Made by a program: the position numbers and the translations under genes | Part shown: one piece after another, positions 1 through 13,532 of the stretch | Layout: each line of letters begins with the position of its first letter | Numbering within the stretch: position 1 is the first letter of the stretch | Source of the DNA: Sphagnum compactum | Lineage: Eukaryota > Bryophyta > Sphagnopsida > Sphagnales | Assembly: GCA_965153455.1 (NCBI GenBank) | Contig: OZ234495.1 | Span: 6,448,001-6,512,000 of the forward strand | Reading direction: 5' to 3' | Length of the DNA stretch: 64,000 nt | The notes under the pieces: generated by a model | What the model saw: only the letters and a program-made list of their open reading frames with translations | Database searches by the model: none | Told to the model about the DNA's origin: nothing

Positions 1-1140
1 AGGACAAAATTAAGGATTTTTTTAATACATTAATTTTGATAATATGTTTTTTGAGATGTGGGATAATAACTTACTACCCACACCCCAAAAACATTCACAA
101 TTAAAAAGATGTGGAATTTAAAAAAAAATTAAATTCAAAATATGTTTTATAATCTTAGAATTCAAGAATCATTTACCACATGTAAATGGGTTGTAATGTA
201 CATGACATATGAAAACAAAGTTGTAACTTATATATAATAAATTAAAAAATAAAATAATTACCAAAATTTAGTATGATTTGAAATTGTGATCATTTTTCAA
301 AATTAAACACAAATTTGCACATTTTTGAAAATTCATAAATATTCAACAATGATCAAAACAAAACATGTGATGTATTACATAAAATTTACACATATTTAAT
401 AATATGTTATTAAATAATCATTCAAGAAAAAATTATGGATTTTTTAAGGTAAAAGGATTATAAAATGTTATTTAGTAACACTATAAGTCTCTTTAGTGGA
501 ACTTGATCCATGTGGTGATATTCTTTGAAGCCATTAGTAAGTCATTATTAATCACTACCACAAAATAGGCCTGCAACATATGAATTTTTTTGTCACCACA
601 TCAACATATTAGCCTCATTGTATAATCTTGATGGTTTGAGATTTATTTTGTTGACATATCATTATTTTCCATTAGCTACATCAATCGGTGTTAAAATATG
701 GACAATTTATTGAAATAAACCTTGATCAAGTTACCTTTCAACCTTCATAAACCAATCAAACAATATAATCAAGGATTTTGGAAGTTTTCTTTTTGGGCTT
801 CTCTTATTCATTGCATGAAATTTGAGACTAATGGTAACTTGGTGACTTAATTTTCTTTTACTTCCACAATTTCCATGGCCTTTTCTCTTATTATTACATG
901 CCCCATATGAAAATTTCAAATTAACAATTATATTTGCAACTAGTTTTTAGTTGTAAGTGACATTTGCAACTAAATTCTTTGTAATTATGAACAATAACTT
1001 TCAATTGACACCAATTATAGGTGACATTATGTATTTCATATGCTAATATATAGGTTCATACATTGTCGTGTAATATCCGATGGTTGCTTTTTGGATCAAC
1101 AATGGACATATGGCAGCAAATGGATTACTTTAGTTACTTA
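1..1140. other. AT-rich DNA without recognisable gene
   Basis: Very AT-rich sequence with homopolymer runs and frequent stops in all frames. CpG dinucleotides are scarce. I see no coding exon, RNA gene or ordered repeat here. Confidence 0.6.
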
Positions 1141-2830
1141 CTTTAACATACCTAGGTTACCTTATCTACCTACCTAAAGCTTACATGGCACCTAGGCTTG
1201 TTTCAGACCTAGGTATAACCTATCATGTGACATCTAACCTTAGCCTAGAGCTAGGTAGTTTATATGACACCTAAGCTAACCTATGGGCACATAGGCTAAA
1301 CCTAAGGTTGATAAATGGTTAGGTGTCACGCTAGCCAATTTTGCCTTGTGGTTGTCATTGCAATGCTTGTGTCGTTTTATAGGTTTTAAAATTTATTAAA
1401 ATGGATTTGGTTTAAAGATCTTAACTTGAATATTTACATGATGCACAAAACCATTTTACAAATTTTTAAAAATCATAAAAGCCATGGACTTTTGAACTCA
1501 AAGCTCATGGACTTCACCTTTGATTTCCATTTCTATGTGGACTATGCTATAATCCATTGATTGATGGGGTGTGTGTTAGGAACTTGGAATTAGTAAGATA
1601 TCATATCGAAGTAATGTAGGAGCAAAATAAATAATGAGTTGAATTTTAAAATTATACTTATGGACTTTTGAATATGTTAATTAAGAACATTTTTTCATAA
1701 GTACATATCATATTGGAGGAAGAAATATTTTATGATTTTAAAAAAAAATGTTTAAAAAAATATAAATTCTAAATGTGTCATTAATGACATAGAAAAAAAT
1801 ATCAAGGAAATCAATGTAAACTAGTATAAACTAGTTGTAATTTCCAAAATTTGACAAATTTTTTGAGTAAATAGGGACTTTGGTTCTATAGCAAATTGGT
1901 CCACCCAACCATGCATTGATCCCCTAGAGCTAGGTAGCCCATGTAACACTTAAGTTAAGGTATGCCACATGGCATCTAGGTTAGGCTTAAACCATGTGGT
2001 TGCACTTAAATTAGGCTAAGCCTAGGCCACCTAGGCTAGGCCTAAGCCCTAATAACCTATGTGGCACCTAGGTTGTACCTAGCCCTAAGCCACTTAGGTT
2101 AAGCCTAGACCTAGGTCATGTGGCACCTAGCTAAGAAAATCATATTTCATTTTCAAAAACTCTTATTCCATTTTGGGTTTAGCCTTTAAGGTTGAATAAT
2201 TTTTATCAGTTCGTCCCAAATGGCACTTTGATGTTTTTTGTGTTTTTTCAATGTTTTTATTGCATTTCCTTATATAACTTAAATAAGTGAAATGGAAGAT
2301 GAAACATATGGGATAAATATTGTACTCACAATTTAGTCACAACTACTATTCAACACTTATTAATAATTGTTTAGCCAATTGGCTACCTAGTTATTACCTA
2401 CCTACCTACCCACCCACCTAATTAACCTAGTTTAAGGTATTACCTACTAACTATTACTTAGTTTACCCTATTGCCTATTAACCTAACTTATTACATGTAC
2501 CTTAAGTACTACGTTACTTAATTAGGTAGGTACACCTACCTACCTACTACTTAGCTTAACCTAAACCCTATTAATCTAACTTACTACCTATTAATTAATT
2601 TAGCCTACTATTTACTGTAACATACGTGACACCTAAGTTAAGCCTAGGGTTAAGGCATGTGACACCTATGCCATTTGACCACATAACACATGGCACCTAG
2701 GGTAAACATGGGCCATGTCATGTGGCACCTAGGTTAAACTTAGGCCTAGGCCAGATGGCACTTAAGTTGAACATAAGTAACCTATATGGAATCTAGCCTA
2801 CCGTAAGGCTAGGTAACTTAACCTATATAT
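1141..2830. repeat. CCTAGG-rich degenerate repeat blocks
   Basis: Three blocks (about 1141-1335, 1916-2140 and 2380-2830) are built from variations on CCTAGGTTA, TAAGCCTAGG and CACCTAGG, often followed by TGTGGCACCTAG or ATGTGACACCTA. Because CCTAGG is its own reverse complement, the blocks read similarly on both strands. The middle of the third block changes to TACCTACCTA/TTAACCTA steps. No unit length is constant, so this is an old, diverged array rather than a clean satellite. Related sequence recurs at 49.2-49.4 kb and 51.0-51.15 kb. The DNA between the blocks (1336-1915, 2141-2379) is plain AT-rich sequence. Confidence 0.7.
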
Positions 2831-3630
2831 TAGTATAGTTGCATACATAATCATGAGGTGGTGACATATGTAATTAAAAGTGTTTAAATTAATATACTTG
2901 GATGAAAAATCATGAAAAATCATCCATGTTTTTTAGCACTATTAGTCACAAACTACTTGCATAAATGACCATTGTTAATGGTGGAAAATCTTACTAGACT
3001 AGCTAACATAACACCATGAACATTTTAGTAACTAGTTAGTTACTAGTGGTAGGTTTACTTATATTTTATTTATCTAGGGGATGAAGTTAATGGGGTGGTT
3101 AGTCCTTGAGAGGATAAGGATTGATATTTGTTAACCAATCAATTAATGGGATGTGTGGAAAAGATTTGGATAACTTGAGAGGAAGATATGGAAACCCACA
3201 TGTGTGGTGGGCAACCTTCTTTAATTTTTTATTTATCTCTTAAAAGGAGAGAAGGATGACACTAACATTAACATTAGGATTCTATCATTGTTGTGTATAA
3301 CTTTGTTAGAATGTGGAGAGAGAAGAATGGAAGAAAATTGTATTTGGTATTGTGTAATGGAAAATGGTTGAAAGTTGTGTGGAATCAAGTGCATTATTTC
3401 TTCTTGTTTGTATTGACTTCTAGGAAGGTAGGAAAAATATTTCTTTTTTAGTTGATGTAGAATATTAGTCTATTTAGTACGGTTATTATTATTTTTTGTA
3501 ACAAAAACATTATTTGTACTTACTACTAGAATTTGAAAGTAGGGTTATTGCATGAAGATAGTTGTTATTAAAGGGTAGCATCATGAAAGTAACCACTAGA
3601 TTTAAGGGTTGGAGAAGGCATATTGATGTT

Positions 3631-3790
3631 TTAGACATTATGCAACAACTATAAAAGGTTTGCAAGCCCTTTAGACCGTAAGTAACAATTACAAGAGGTT
3701 GTAGGTCTTGTAGACATTAGGCAACATCTATAAAAAGTTTGTAGGTGTTGCAAATGGTAATCAATATCTACAATAGGTTTACATGCATCC
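3631..3790. repeat. 40-bp tandem repeat, four copies
   Basis: Four consecutive 40-bp units start at 3631, 3671, 3711 and 3751. Each follows the pattern TTAGACATTA, then GCAACA, then CTATAAAAGGTTTG, then a variable GTAGGTGTTG-like end. Unit length is constant although bases differ, so it is an aged tandem array. 2831-3630 in front of it holds nothing recognisable. Confidence 0.7.
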
Positions 3791-5678
3791 TAGTTGTTCT
3801 TTCAAATACGTAGATGATGGTAGGTGCAACATGACAGTATTTGATGTACGACGATAATTACTATAAGTAGACATAAGACAAGTCCTACTCTCATGTGTTT
3901 TCATTTTTTCTTATTCTTTTATTTGTTCGACAATCGTTTTTACTTGATAGTAATTAGGTTTTCGAATCTTGTGGTTTTACAACCATGTATATTGAAAATT
4001 ATACAACTCTAACTTTTTAATTACATTAATAACCAATATAGTTACAAACAACAAATTGCATATAATTGCAAACAACAACTTTTGTTTTAATGATGAAGTG
4101 CGTGACTATAATTATTAATTGTCTTTTTGACTAAACATTGTTTTGTGGATTTCAATGAGATACTAATCAAAATAAGTATTTCATGTTTGGGGACCACATG
4201 CATTATTTAACCCTTTTTAAGGGGGTATTAGCTTTTGAATTTCTATTTTTTCCCACCCCATTATTATCTTTATTTTTGTAGTCACATATTTTAGCCACCC
4301 TATATTATATATATATACCAATCAATTTTGATACCTTATATTAATTAAAAAATTTAGAATTAAAATATTTATGGTTGAAAAGTGTATGTGGAGTGCATGT
4401 ATGTACATGTATAACAAACCATGTATGTGTATGTATGTGTGTATATAAACATAAAAAATCAATTTAAAAACATTTATTGGTTACAAATTCATCTAAAAAA
4501 GTTGCATCAAGACAATTTAACCAATATATTTCTTTTTCTTTCTCTTAATTCAAGGTGATAGTAGATATAATGGAATCAATGTCCACCTAATTGATATCAA
4601 TCACATGATATTATCACCAGATTTACTAAACCAATTTTATAACACCATTATAATTAGGCCGCCAATTATATTATTACCTTCAACATGAGGTTTATTCATC
4701 AAATCAATAATGGGTTTTCTTGAAAGTCCCCATCTATTTCCACCTATTTTCCTATTTTTTTGCATTTTCCCTAACCACCATGTTCCATTGCTTGTGGCAT
4801 TACATATACAAGTGGGTTTTCCTACCTTGGAATTCTTACCAACTTGTCACTTTGAAGCATCTTGGCTATTATCATCCTACACAAAATACACCCCACAATC
4901 ACTACTCAAGCTTAATAAACATGTACTAATAACTAATGTAGTTGTCAAATAAACATCTGAATTATTGAAATACATGGATTTCCTCACATGTGTTAGCCCA
5001 TCTTTAGAAAAAACAAAATTTGCATTAAATTGGCTCACCAATGTGAACTTGTTTAGATCTTATTGCCTTCATATTTCACAATAGGGTGGATTGTATTCTC
5101 AATACATCCACCATCAACTAGAAACTAGTTTTCAGCTTTGTTCAACATATTTGAAATTACATCTTGTGTTTTCAATTCTACAATGGCCACATCACCCAAT
5201 TCATCAGCAATTAGATCAACCTCCACATGCGTAACACTAGGTGGTAGAATAGGTTCTAGTTTTTCATTTGTGTGCGTGCTTGTTTGATCCTTGAACTAAC
5301 AGGCTCCTTGAGATTTTAAACCCACATTAATGGCATCTAACCAACTTGACATAAAAAGAAAACATAAAAGTTTACTCTTTCTTTCAAAAAAACCAAATTA
5401 AGATCACCCAATGAGAAGATTTCACCACAACCTTAAAATTATACCCAAACATCCTAAACTAGCCCTAAAACCCTAAATTGATGGCTACATGCTGGAAAAT
5501 TAAATGTATAAATTTATTTTTTTTGCCCACTTAAATGTTTTAAAACTAAATTTAATTTAATTTATTGACCCTACTTAATCAACATTACTAAACAACTAAT
5601 TGAATAGACTAACGTCTAATACCTTAAATTTTTAATGCACATGTTTTATTAGAAAAAAAAATCAAAGATTACACACAC
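3791..5678. other. AT-rich DNA without recognisable gene
   Basis: Contains TGTATG-type microsatellite around 4384-4445 and short open frames (for example 4710-4952) that resemble no protein I know and lack splice-site support. Nothing else is supported. Confidence 0.55.
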
Positions 5679-5749
5679 TATATTAATTATGATTTGGTTT
5701 TTAAATATAAATAACCCTATATTTGAAAAAAAAACTCATAATTAATATA
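5679..5749. repeat. Short hairpin (inverted repeat)
   Basis: The 14-base arm at 5679-5692 (TATATTAATTATGA) is exactly complementary to 5736-5749. The bases just inside (TTTGGTTTTT against a run of A ending in C) extend the pairing imperfectly. It could be a remnant of a small foldback transposon or just AT-rich palindromic DNA. Confidence 0.5.
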
Positions 5750-5881
5750 TTGCACCCTATATTTTTACTCGTGTATTTTCTAATTTTTATTAGTAGTGTC
5801 CTTCTTAGGATTAAGTGCTTGAATTCAACCTTTAATTGTTGAACCCAATTGCCCACATTCCATAGTGCAACAATGATGAGT

Positions 5882-6459
5882 GGGGTGGGGGGGGGGGGGG
5901 GGATTGCAGGTGGGTTTTAAAGGGCTAGCATTAGAAACTTCAAGTTTGGATCAACATGGTTTCCTTTTGTTCATTGTTCATTCTCAATGTTTCTCACATT
6001 ATCAATTAAAGAATTAAAAAGTTCATTTTTATATTAGTTTGTATTTTTTTCATGAATTTAAAATATGGTCATTGTGAATGCCATATTATGATATGTACAT
6101 GATTTTGTGTTGAATTTTTTGACCAATGAAGTTTCAAATCCACCTTGGGCAACATTTATCTAGTCATCCATGAATGTAATTTGGATATGTTATTTCATCA
6201 TCCATTGTTGGATTTTGACAAAAATTCTTACCAAAGATTTATAAATGTGTGAACTTTGAATTCAATGGGTAGTTTTGTTGTCCCATTAGTGGATCATTAT
6301 GTCCCCAAATTATTTTTTTCCTTGCCATTAGCCTAGGCCAAAAATGGTGATAAACAATTTTGGGAAGAGAAATTGCATGCAACCAATGGGAAGCTCTACA
6401 TGCATTCAAGGTGCCCAATTGTTTTCCTTTAGGGTTTTGTTGGGGTGGGGGGGGGGGGG
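5882..6459. repeat. Two long G runs
   Basis: 5887-5902 is 16 consecutive G, preceded by GGGG and T. 6447-6459 is 13 consecutive G, also preceded by TGGGGT. Both share the TGGGGTGGGG context, so the two runs may be copies of one ancestral sequence. A similar pyrimidine run (11 C) lies at 40714-40724. Such runs can fold into G-quadruplexes. The open frame on the minus strand over the second run is a by-product of the homopolymer. Confidence 0.7.
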
Positions 6460-9400
6460 AGTTTCTAAGAAAAATTTCCACTGTTCCCAATGTGTTTTCA
6501 TTAGGTTCCCATTTTTTCCCCAACATGTTCATAATATAAACACCTACTTTTATCCCATATGCTTTGGCAAATGTTCTCTTCCTTTCACCTATATAGATGG
6601 GCCAAAGGGGAGGAACACCACCCTTTTTATATTTTAGGGACTGTTGCAAGTGTATAGTTTTAGTAATAATAAAGTTTTTGTTTCATATCATTCCCACTTT
6701 AGAGTGGAATGGGAATTTTCTTTTTAAGGATTGTCCAAACTTTTGGCTTTTAGAAAGGTTTTTTTCATCTTGAGCAAATCAATCAATTTATTACATAACA
6801 AAATTGTATTTTGAGCCTCACCTCCCCCAACTAATTAATATGAATCACAAAATCTGTAATTATTGTAGACCTAGATTTTTAGTTTTGATTTTGAAGGTAA
6901 AATGAATGTAGAAAGAACCCCTAAGGGTTAACTTAGAGGTTAAATGTTAATACTAGAGGTTGGTATTGTTAATTGACTTCGACAATAATACTTATGTATT
7001 ATTGCAACATAATTAAAAATAAACATTATTTTATGTAATGGTTATGTCCTTTTTAGCAAGTCCAAAGTAGCAATAGCTAAAATAGGAAACCCTCCATGAA
7101 GTTCCCAAAACCAATTTATATCAATTCAATTATATTATGAACGAATTGAGGTCTTATATTTTATTTGGGTAATTTGATATTGTAACATGCAGTGTGTGTA
7201 AAGTTTTAATGAAAGGATCTCACAATCTTTCAATATATGTAAAAATCATAAAAAATGGTGTCGGACCAAGTTGTTGAATCATTGCAAAAAAACAGTTTTG
7301 TAACCTTTCAAAATAATTAGGTGAATTACACAAGCTTTCCAAATCATGGTAACCCAAGTATAATTTGAAAATATGATCCAAGTTTGGTTTATCTTAAGGT
7401 TGAAAAACTTTTAAAAATTTATCACATAGTTTTCTTTCTATATTCACACCTAACTACAACTTGTGACTTTTTGGATGGACATTTTCAATAATTTTTAATT
7501 TTTTTTGAAATATTGGTTAAAAAATCTTGATATCTACAAAGAAATTCCCATTGAAATATTTTGTTGATATGAAAATCTTTTAGAAAAATATTGAGGTTGG
7601 CTATAAAATAATGTTAGAAAATTTAGTTCATGTAAATGCTTCTCTTTAAACTTAGAGGATGACTTTTAAAAATTGGGGCTATAGAGAGTATTTTCATAAT
7701 CCATTAGTTTTGGAGCATCTAAAACAATTATGTAGAGTCATAATTGAGTTTGTTGGTGTGTATATTTTTTCATTATCAGAATCAAAATCATATAATGATG
7801 AATTTTCACAAGTACAAGTTTAAGATTTTGAATTTTATGCAAAATAAACAAACAAAATTTCCATTGATGGTGAATGGTATTATTCAAATATTTGAATAAT
7901 GGCATTTGGATTACATTTTAAAAAGTGAACATCACCATACTTGGATGGACATTTCCTAACATATAAGGTGATTTATATTCAAGATGTTGTTTAAGGAACA
8001 CTTTTATTATTGCTTCATCATATTATAAATGTGATAATATATATTGAGCTTAATTCACATTTGCAGGGTCATTAATAACATTGCCATGCATTAAAACTTA
8101 TATATCTTATGTTACATGTTAAACATAAGTTATGTGTATATAAGTTATGTATGTTATATGCATAGGGATAAATTGAAAATCCATTCCATATTGAGACATT
8201 AAACATTTGCATATCTTATTCCAAACATAAATTAACATTTGTAATTATTTTAATATCCAACAAATTATAATGAAATCTTGCGACAAACCTCCATTATAGT
8301 GCTTTCTGCCACTTTTATCACATATTCATGTTCATTTTAAATTATACTTTGACGCAAATCAAACAAAAAAATTGGATGTAATTCTTGAATGTGACATTGT
8401 TGGGCTTTCTTTGTATTTAATAACAAACATTGACTTAAATATGCCATATTGTTTTGCTTGAGTTGAAAGGATGATAACTGATTATTCAATAAATAAGATA
8501 TAAAATTGAAAAGATAATTGCCCACTTCATTTAATTTGTACCCTGAAACTAGATGCAAGTCATATGAATGTAATAAATGTTCAAATGATGAATGGACAAG
8601 GTTTGATGTAAATGTTTCCATTAACATGAAATTACAAATTAAATGAATGTTTATATATCAAGTCACTTCCAATTTCACACATACATGCACACACATGGAA
8701 AATGTTTCATTCATACACACACACATTTATTTATTTATTAAACATTGTTTGTGTTAAGAAGAATCTTCCATTGGAAAACTTGTTGCATTTAAAAATAACT
8801 TTACATAAAAAAATGATTCACACATAATAATTTTCATTGGAAATTTGTTTTTCACACAAAACCACCATAGATATAATGAAAGTTTGTAGATAAAATATTT
8901 TCCATTATTTTGAAAAGGAAAATGGAATAAGACTATATGATATGGGCTACCCAAACCAAACTTGTGATGTATCTAAAGTTTTTAGACACATACAAACTAT
9001 TCATGTTGATGAAAAATAAAAAGAAATAAAAAATATTATTTACCCCAATATGTCATGTCTTCAATTGGTTTTCCACTTTGAAATCGATTTCAACTTATCA
9101 AAATCAAGCTTGCGTTTCACACTACAGTGCACATCATCATTAACAAGAGCTTCCAAAAAAACCACAATCCAATCCTCACCATGTAAATTATATTCTCCTT
9201 TTGAGGTGAACTATTTGGATGTTTTCCTAAAAACCAATAAGGAAAATGGAAGGAAATTTTGGAATTTACCATGAATGCATATTGAAATGAAGAGCTCCAC
9301 TTATTTTGGATAAGGTAGATTAAGAAATGTAAATTCTAGCATATGTTCAATTACTTATAGCCATTTGCTTTTGATGGTCAACAATACAAGTTCATCACTT

Positions 9401-9720
9401 ATTACAATGGAGGCACAAAAAAACCCTAATTTTTCAACCTTTTATTTTAGACAACAAACATTACAATGAACATCACTAGTTGGAGAAATAATGATAAATG
9501 CTCCATGATAATTTCCACATATTTTTTGAAATGGAAGTGCAATAAGGCTTGATATCCACAACATTTTGGTTACTTAAAGAATACAAGAATTACATCTTAG
9601 AAAAAAAAGACATCAATTAAGAAAAAAAACACTTGGTAATCGACATGTGTTTCCTTTCTCCCTTGGGCAAAAAAAAACCTATCAATGATTAGGTTTTCTT
9701 TTAACATTTGGATTAGAACT
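6460..9720. other. AT-rich DNA without recognisable gene
   Basis: Apart from CA and ATTT microsatellites near 8680-8740, I see no coding exon, RNA gene or transposon terminus. Open frames of up to about 95 codons (8337-8627, 8754-8954, minus strand) have amino-acid composition expected of random AT-rich sequence. Confidence 0.5.
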
Positions 9721-10090
9721 TGGGGGTACTAGGTTGTTATAAACATGAGGGTTGTTAGGTTGTATAAAATCATAAAGGCCACCAAGTTGTTATAAACCTA
9801 AGGGCTATTAGGTTGTATTTGAACAACCATTGAGTTGCATATGGGCCATTAATATAACCCATTAGTCGTTGGGAATATTGCATATGGTCCTTGAAACAAA
9901 ACTAACAATCATTAAGGCCACTGGGTTGCATATGGTCCTCATAAAAAATAAAATTGGGGGCCATTAATATTATTCAATAGGCACCACGTTGCATATGGTT
10001 GTAGGGGGGAAAAAATGGAGGTCAACATTTAAACTTGGCAACTATTGGGTTGTATTAAATTATAGTGGCTATTGGCAACCAATAGGTCTT
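9721..10090. repeat. Degenerate repeat, GTTGCATATGG type
   Basis: A series of diverged units of roughly 40-60 bp around the core 'ATT(G/A)GGTTG(C/T)AT(A/T)TGG', with GGGCCATTAATAT and GGTCCTTG-type linkers (for example near 9735, 9785, 9835, 9880, 9925, 9990 and 10040). The same family appears again at 12,140-12,560. Confidence 0.55.
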
Positions 10091-12139
10091 CAAAAAAACA
10101 AACTATGAGAAAAATTGAAGATATAAAGAATGTAAGTTATTTCTTTTATAACAACTAGTCCTAGGGGGAGAAAAAAAGGAAGGAAAGAAAAAAAAATGTT
10201 ACCCCTTTCAAAGTGAGTTGAGTACTTGAATATTTTTTGTGTAATTTAATAAGGCAAGCTTAAATGCCTTCATTCACAACCTTGTTGGATGTAAACAATA
10301 TAAAGTGAACATTTGATGATCCTTGTTGAAGTTACACGCAAATAAATGTAAAGTAGTAACAAAACCCATCATGAAATTGTGGAACATTCAATATTTTTAA
10401 TTAAATGATCTAAGATAAGATATTTTTCATTAATGTATACTGATTTTCAAATTTTATAATGTAAAAGTAAGTTTCAAGTAGCTTAAAATATATAAGTAGC
10501 TTTTGGTGTAAATTTTTGAGTGTGGACTTTTGTTTCAAGTAGGTGTCAAGTAGGTTCTAACCATAAATATATGTATTTTGATGACTATTTGGAATTTATG
10601 TCAATCTTCAGATTCTAACTTAATACATATCTATTTCATTAAAAAATTTAACGTAAAAGCATATTTGAATGCATATTGAATCATGTTGTTTCAAATGTAC
10701 TTTTATCTACTTTTTAATCTCATTTACTATTCATTTAAAATTAGAACTAGATTCTTAGAAACTTATATATGGCATGGATGGTACTTGACACATACTTTCA
10801 CCCAATTTCATGATATTTTGAATAGTTGTATGCATGACACAAGATTTGTGTGGAAACAATTTCTTTTTGTGTTTACTTTATCATGCTTTCACCCTACTAA
10901 ATATTGTGTAATTTTGTGTTTGAAAAAAAATCTTTTTTGGAGGTTGTTAATTATTAGATTTTTTATTAACACTGTTGCACATTAACTTCCATTGTATGTT
11001 TTGAGAAATTGCCCATATTTTATGATGAAATCGTTGTTTGATGTAATAACATTCTTGTTATATTCTCCTTCTCCATTTGCAATCAATAATTATTTTTCAC
11101 CCCTATTATTTCTTCTTCATTTAATAGCAATGTCAATGACAACAAAGGTGGGAAAAACCTAAGTTTGAACTAAAGTTATGAACTTTTTTATGAAATTTAT
11201 GTGGAATAACATTAAAACCAATTTTGGTTCAAAGGGAGGAATTGAAAACATAATTGTCATGGACTCTATTGTTATGACAATAGGCATGTCAATTTTTTCA
11301 AAACCTTTTAAAATTTTGATTTTACATCAAAATTTCCTACCTTCACATACATTTTTTTTGGGGGCAAAAAGTGGTAATGCATTTCCATACAAGGTGATTT
11401 CATTTTCAAGGTGATTGTGGTTAAGTTGCATTATCTAGCAAATTGCAATGAAATAACATAACTTGGATCTTTTAGACTTTTGTTAACAATATGATTGAAG
11501 TTGCCATGCCTATTGAACACCTTTCCTTTAATGCAACATCTCCAATCCATAATTTAAATCATCCACTACAATTGCCATTCTATTTTCCTTGAACATAATA
11601 GTAGACGTTGTGAAAAACAAAACAAGTAAAACTTATCACAATCAATTTGGTAACAAACAAGTTAAGTAGCAATGTAAATGCACACAAAGAAATGCATTAG
11701 AATGTGAGGACAACAAGCTAAAATCACACAAGGAAATGTAATAAAGTCTAACAAGGTAAGAGTGTCACCATTGGATATGTAGAAAAAAAATGAAGAATGA
11801 AAGTGAATGCCTCACAACAAGCATTTTAGTGCAGAAGCAAAAGGCATAAATAACCTATTCATGATTTCATGACAAACTAATGGCATGGGTTTTAACAATG
11901 GACCTTGTGACTTAGAGCAAAGTGTCAAACCTTAAACCCAAGAGGTCTTGAAGTTTTTTTTCTTTATGGAGGCAAACTAGGGAGGTGCAAATTTTCTACA
12001 CTAAAATATTCTTGATACATACCTAGGCTCCTAGGAAGAGGTATTAGCCCAAGTTAAGCTCAAGTTAAAAATGACAAGGAACAATTTTTGAAATAGAAAT
12101 ATCATGTAACCAATAAGAAGGCTCAACACGCATTGTGTG
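10091..12139. other. AT-rich DNA without recognisable gene
   Basis: Open frames at 10683-10985 and 11178-11414 were read for domains, and none was recognised. No ordered repeat or RNA gene was seen. Confidence 0.5.
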
Positions 12140-12560
12140 AAACATTAGGTTATATTAAAAATCCTAATAGCCATCGGGTTATATTGTACTTCTACAACTA
12201 GTAGTCAATAGGTTCAATATGGTTCTTGGAAAAAAAATAAAATGGGGCCATTGAGTTATATTAGAACTCAACATTCGTTAGGTTGTATTAGAATTTCACA
12301 GGTTGTTAATATGATCGTTGGGTTAAATACGGTCCCTTGAAAAATATTAAAAATGGGGCCATCAAATTATATTAGAACATGATGGTTGTTGGGTTGCATA
12401 TTTCCCCCTAAAAAGGCCATTGGTTTATATTAGCACCCAACCGTTTCATGAGGTTATATTAAAACTCCAGAGGTGTCAATTATAAATGCATTGGTTGCAT
12501 TTTGAAAGATTTCTTTTATTATTATATAACCTAACGATCATCAAATTGCATATGATCTTT
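12140..12560. repeat. Second block of the GTTGCATATGG-type repeat
   Basis: Units around GGTTATATTAGAAC and GGTTGCATAT, with the linker AAAATGGGGCCAT repeated near 12240 and 12352, match the 9.7-10.1 kb block in wording and order. It is a dispersed, internally repetitive element, too diverged to set exact ends. Confidence 0.55.
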
Positions 12561-13084
12561 AAAAAGAAAGAAAGAAAAAACCTCCATAATTTTGAATAAT
12601 TAGAATTTTCTTTTCAAAAAACTCAAAAAAAGAAGAATAAGGAATGAAAATAATATACTATGGCCACCTGGATTTATCCTTGAAATATCAAAATAAATAA
12701 ATAAACAAACAACCAAAGAAAAGAAATAAAAATTTTGCAAAACAATTCAACTAGCTAGCAATATGGGTAAGGAAAAAACATTGTAGGCATCCTTGAGAAT
12801 GTGTGTGTCACACATGGAACCCAATGGGGGGAAAAAATAGAAAACTTTCAGAGCAACTTTTTTAGAAGTTGTGAAAATAAGAAGGATATAATGAAATAAA
12901 AAGAAGTAGATTATTTTAAAATTGAAAATATGAAATTTGCATTTTGATAGTTGATGATAATTCAATAATTGCAACTAGTGCAAAATATGAGACAAATTAT
13001 GGTCATGTTAAGAACAAGTTGAGAAATGCATTGTGTCTTGCCTAAACCTTTTCATTAAGTCTACCTTTTGATTCTGTGCACTGA

Positions 13085-13275
13085 AGAAAGTAGGAGAGGT
13101 CAAAATGAAGAAAAATTAAAAAAAAAAACTCGTTTTGCAATTTGAAAAAACTTATTTTTTTTTCTTACTACTCTTATTTGGCTGCTCCTTTGGCTTTGCA
13201 TTTCAAAGCTGATTTGTACAGCTTCAGGAGGTGCTCGTATAGCATTTTAAAACACTTGAAATGGAGAAGAATTGA
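13085..13275 (+). repeat. Dispersed repeat family, partial copy C
   Basis: An A-run is followed by CTCGTTTTGCAATTTG, a T-rich tract, TTTGCATTTCAAA, GATTTGTACAGCTTCAGG, and GTGCTCGTATAGCATTTTAA. The same ordered landmarks occur in the longer copies at 29,425-29,990 and 49,588-50,118 in the same orientation. It is probably a relic of a non-autonomous transposable element. This copy ends about 260 bp before the first promoter motifs of the CCCH gene. 12,561-13,084 before it shows nothing recognisable. Confidence 0.6.
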
Positions 13276-13532
13276 GAAAGGTGGGCCAAAGTGTTCGGTG
13301 ATAGATTAGTGTTCGGCGATAGGAATATCTACCCTTTTAGTTCAGTCTTCACTGCTATATATATATACTATTTTTTAATTTTCTTTTATAAGATTATTTT
13401 ACTGTGTTTCCCTTTTTTGTTTCATGTTTAAGTGTTTACAAAAAGTTTCTAATTGTTAAAGTGTTTTTCTGTTTCTATTTTTTTTCTAGTTTTTTCCCTT
13501 TTAAAAATATATATTTGTTCTGTTTGGATGGA

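Noticed and set aside
6239-6649. 136-codon minus-strand frame with a proline run.
   Set aside because: The proline run is the complement of a 13-G homopolymer and the rest has no domain.
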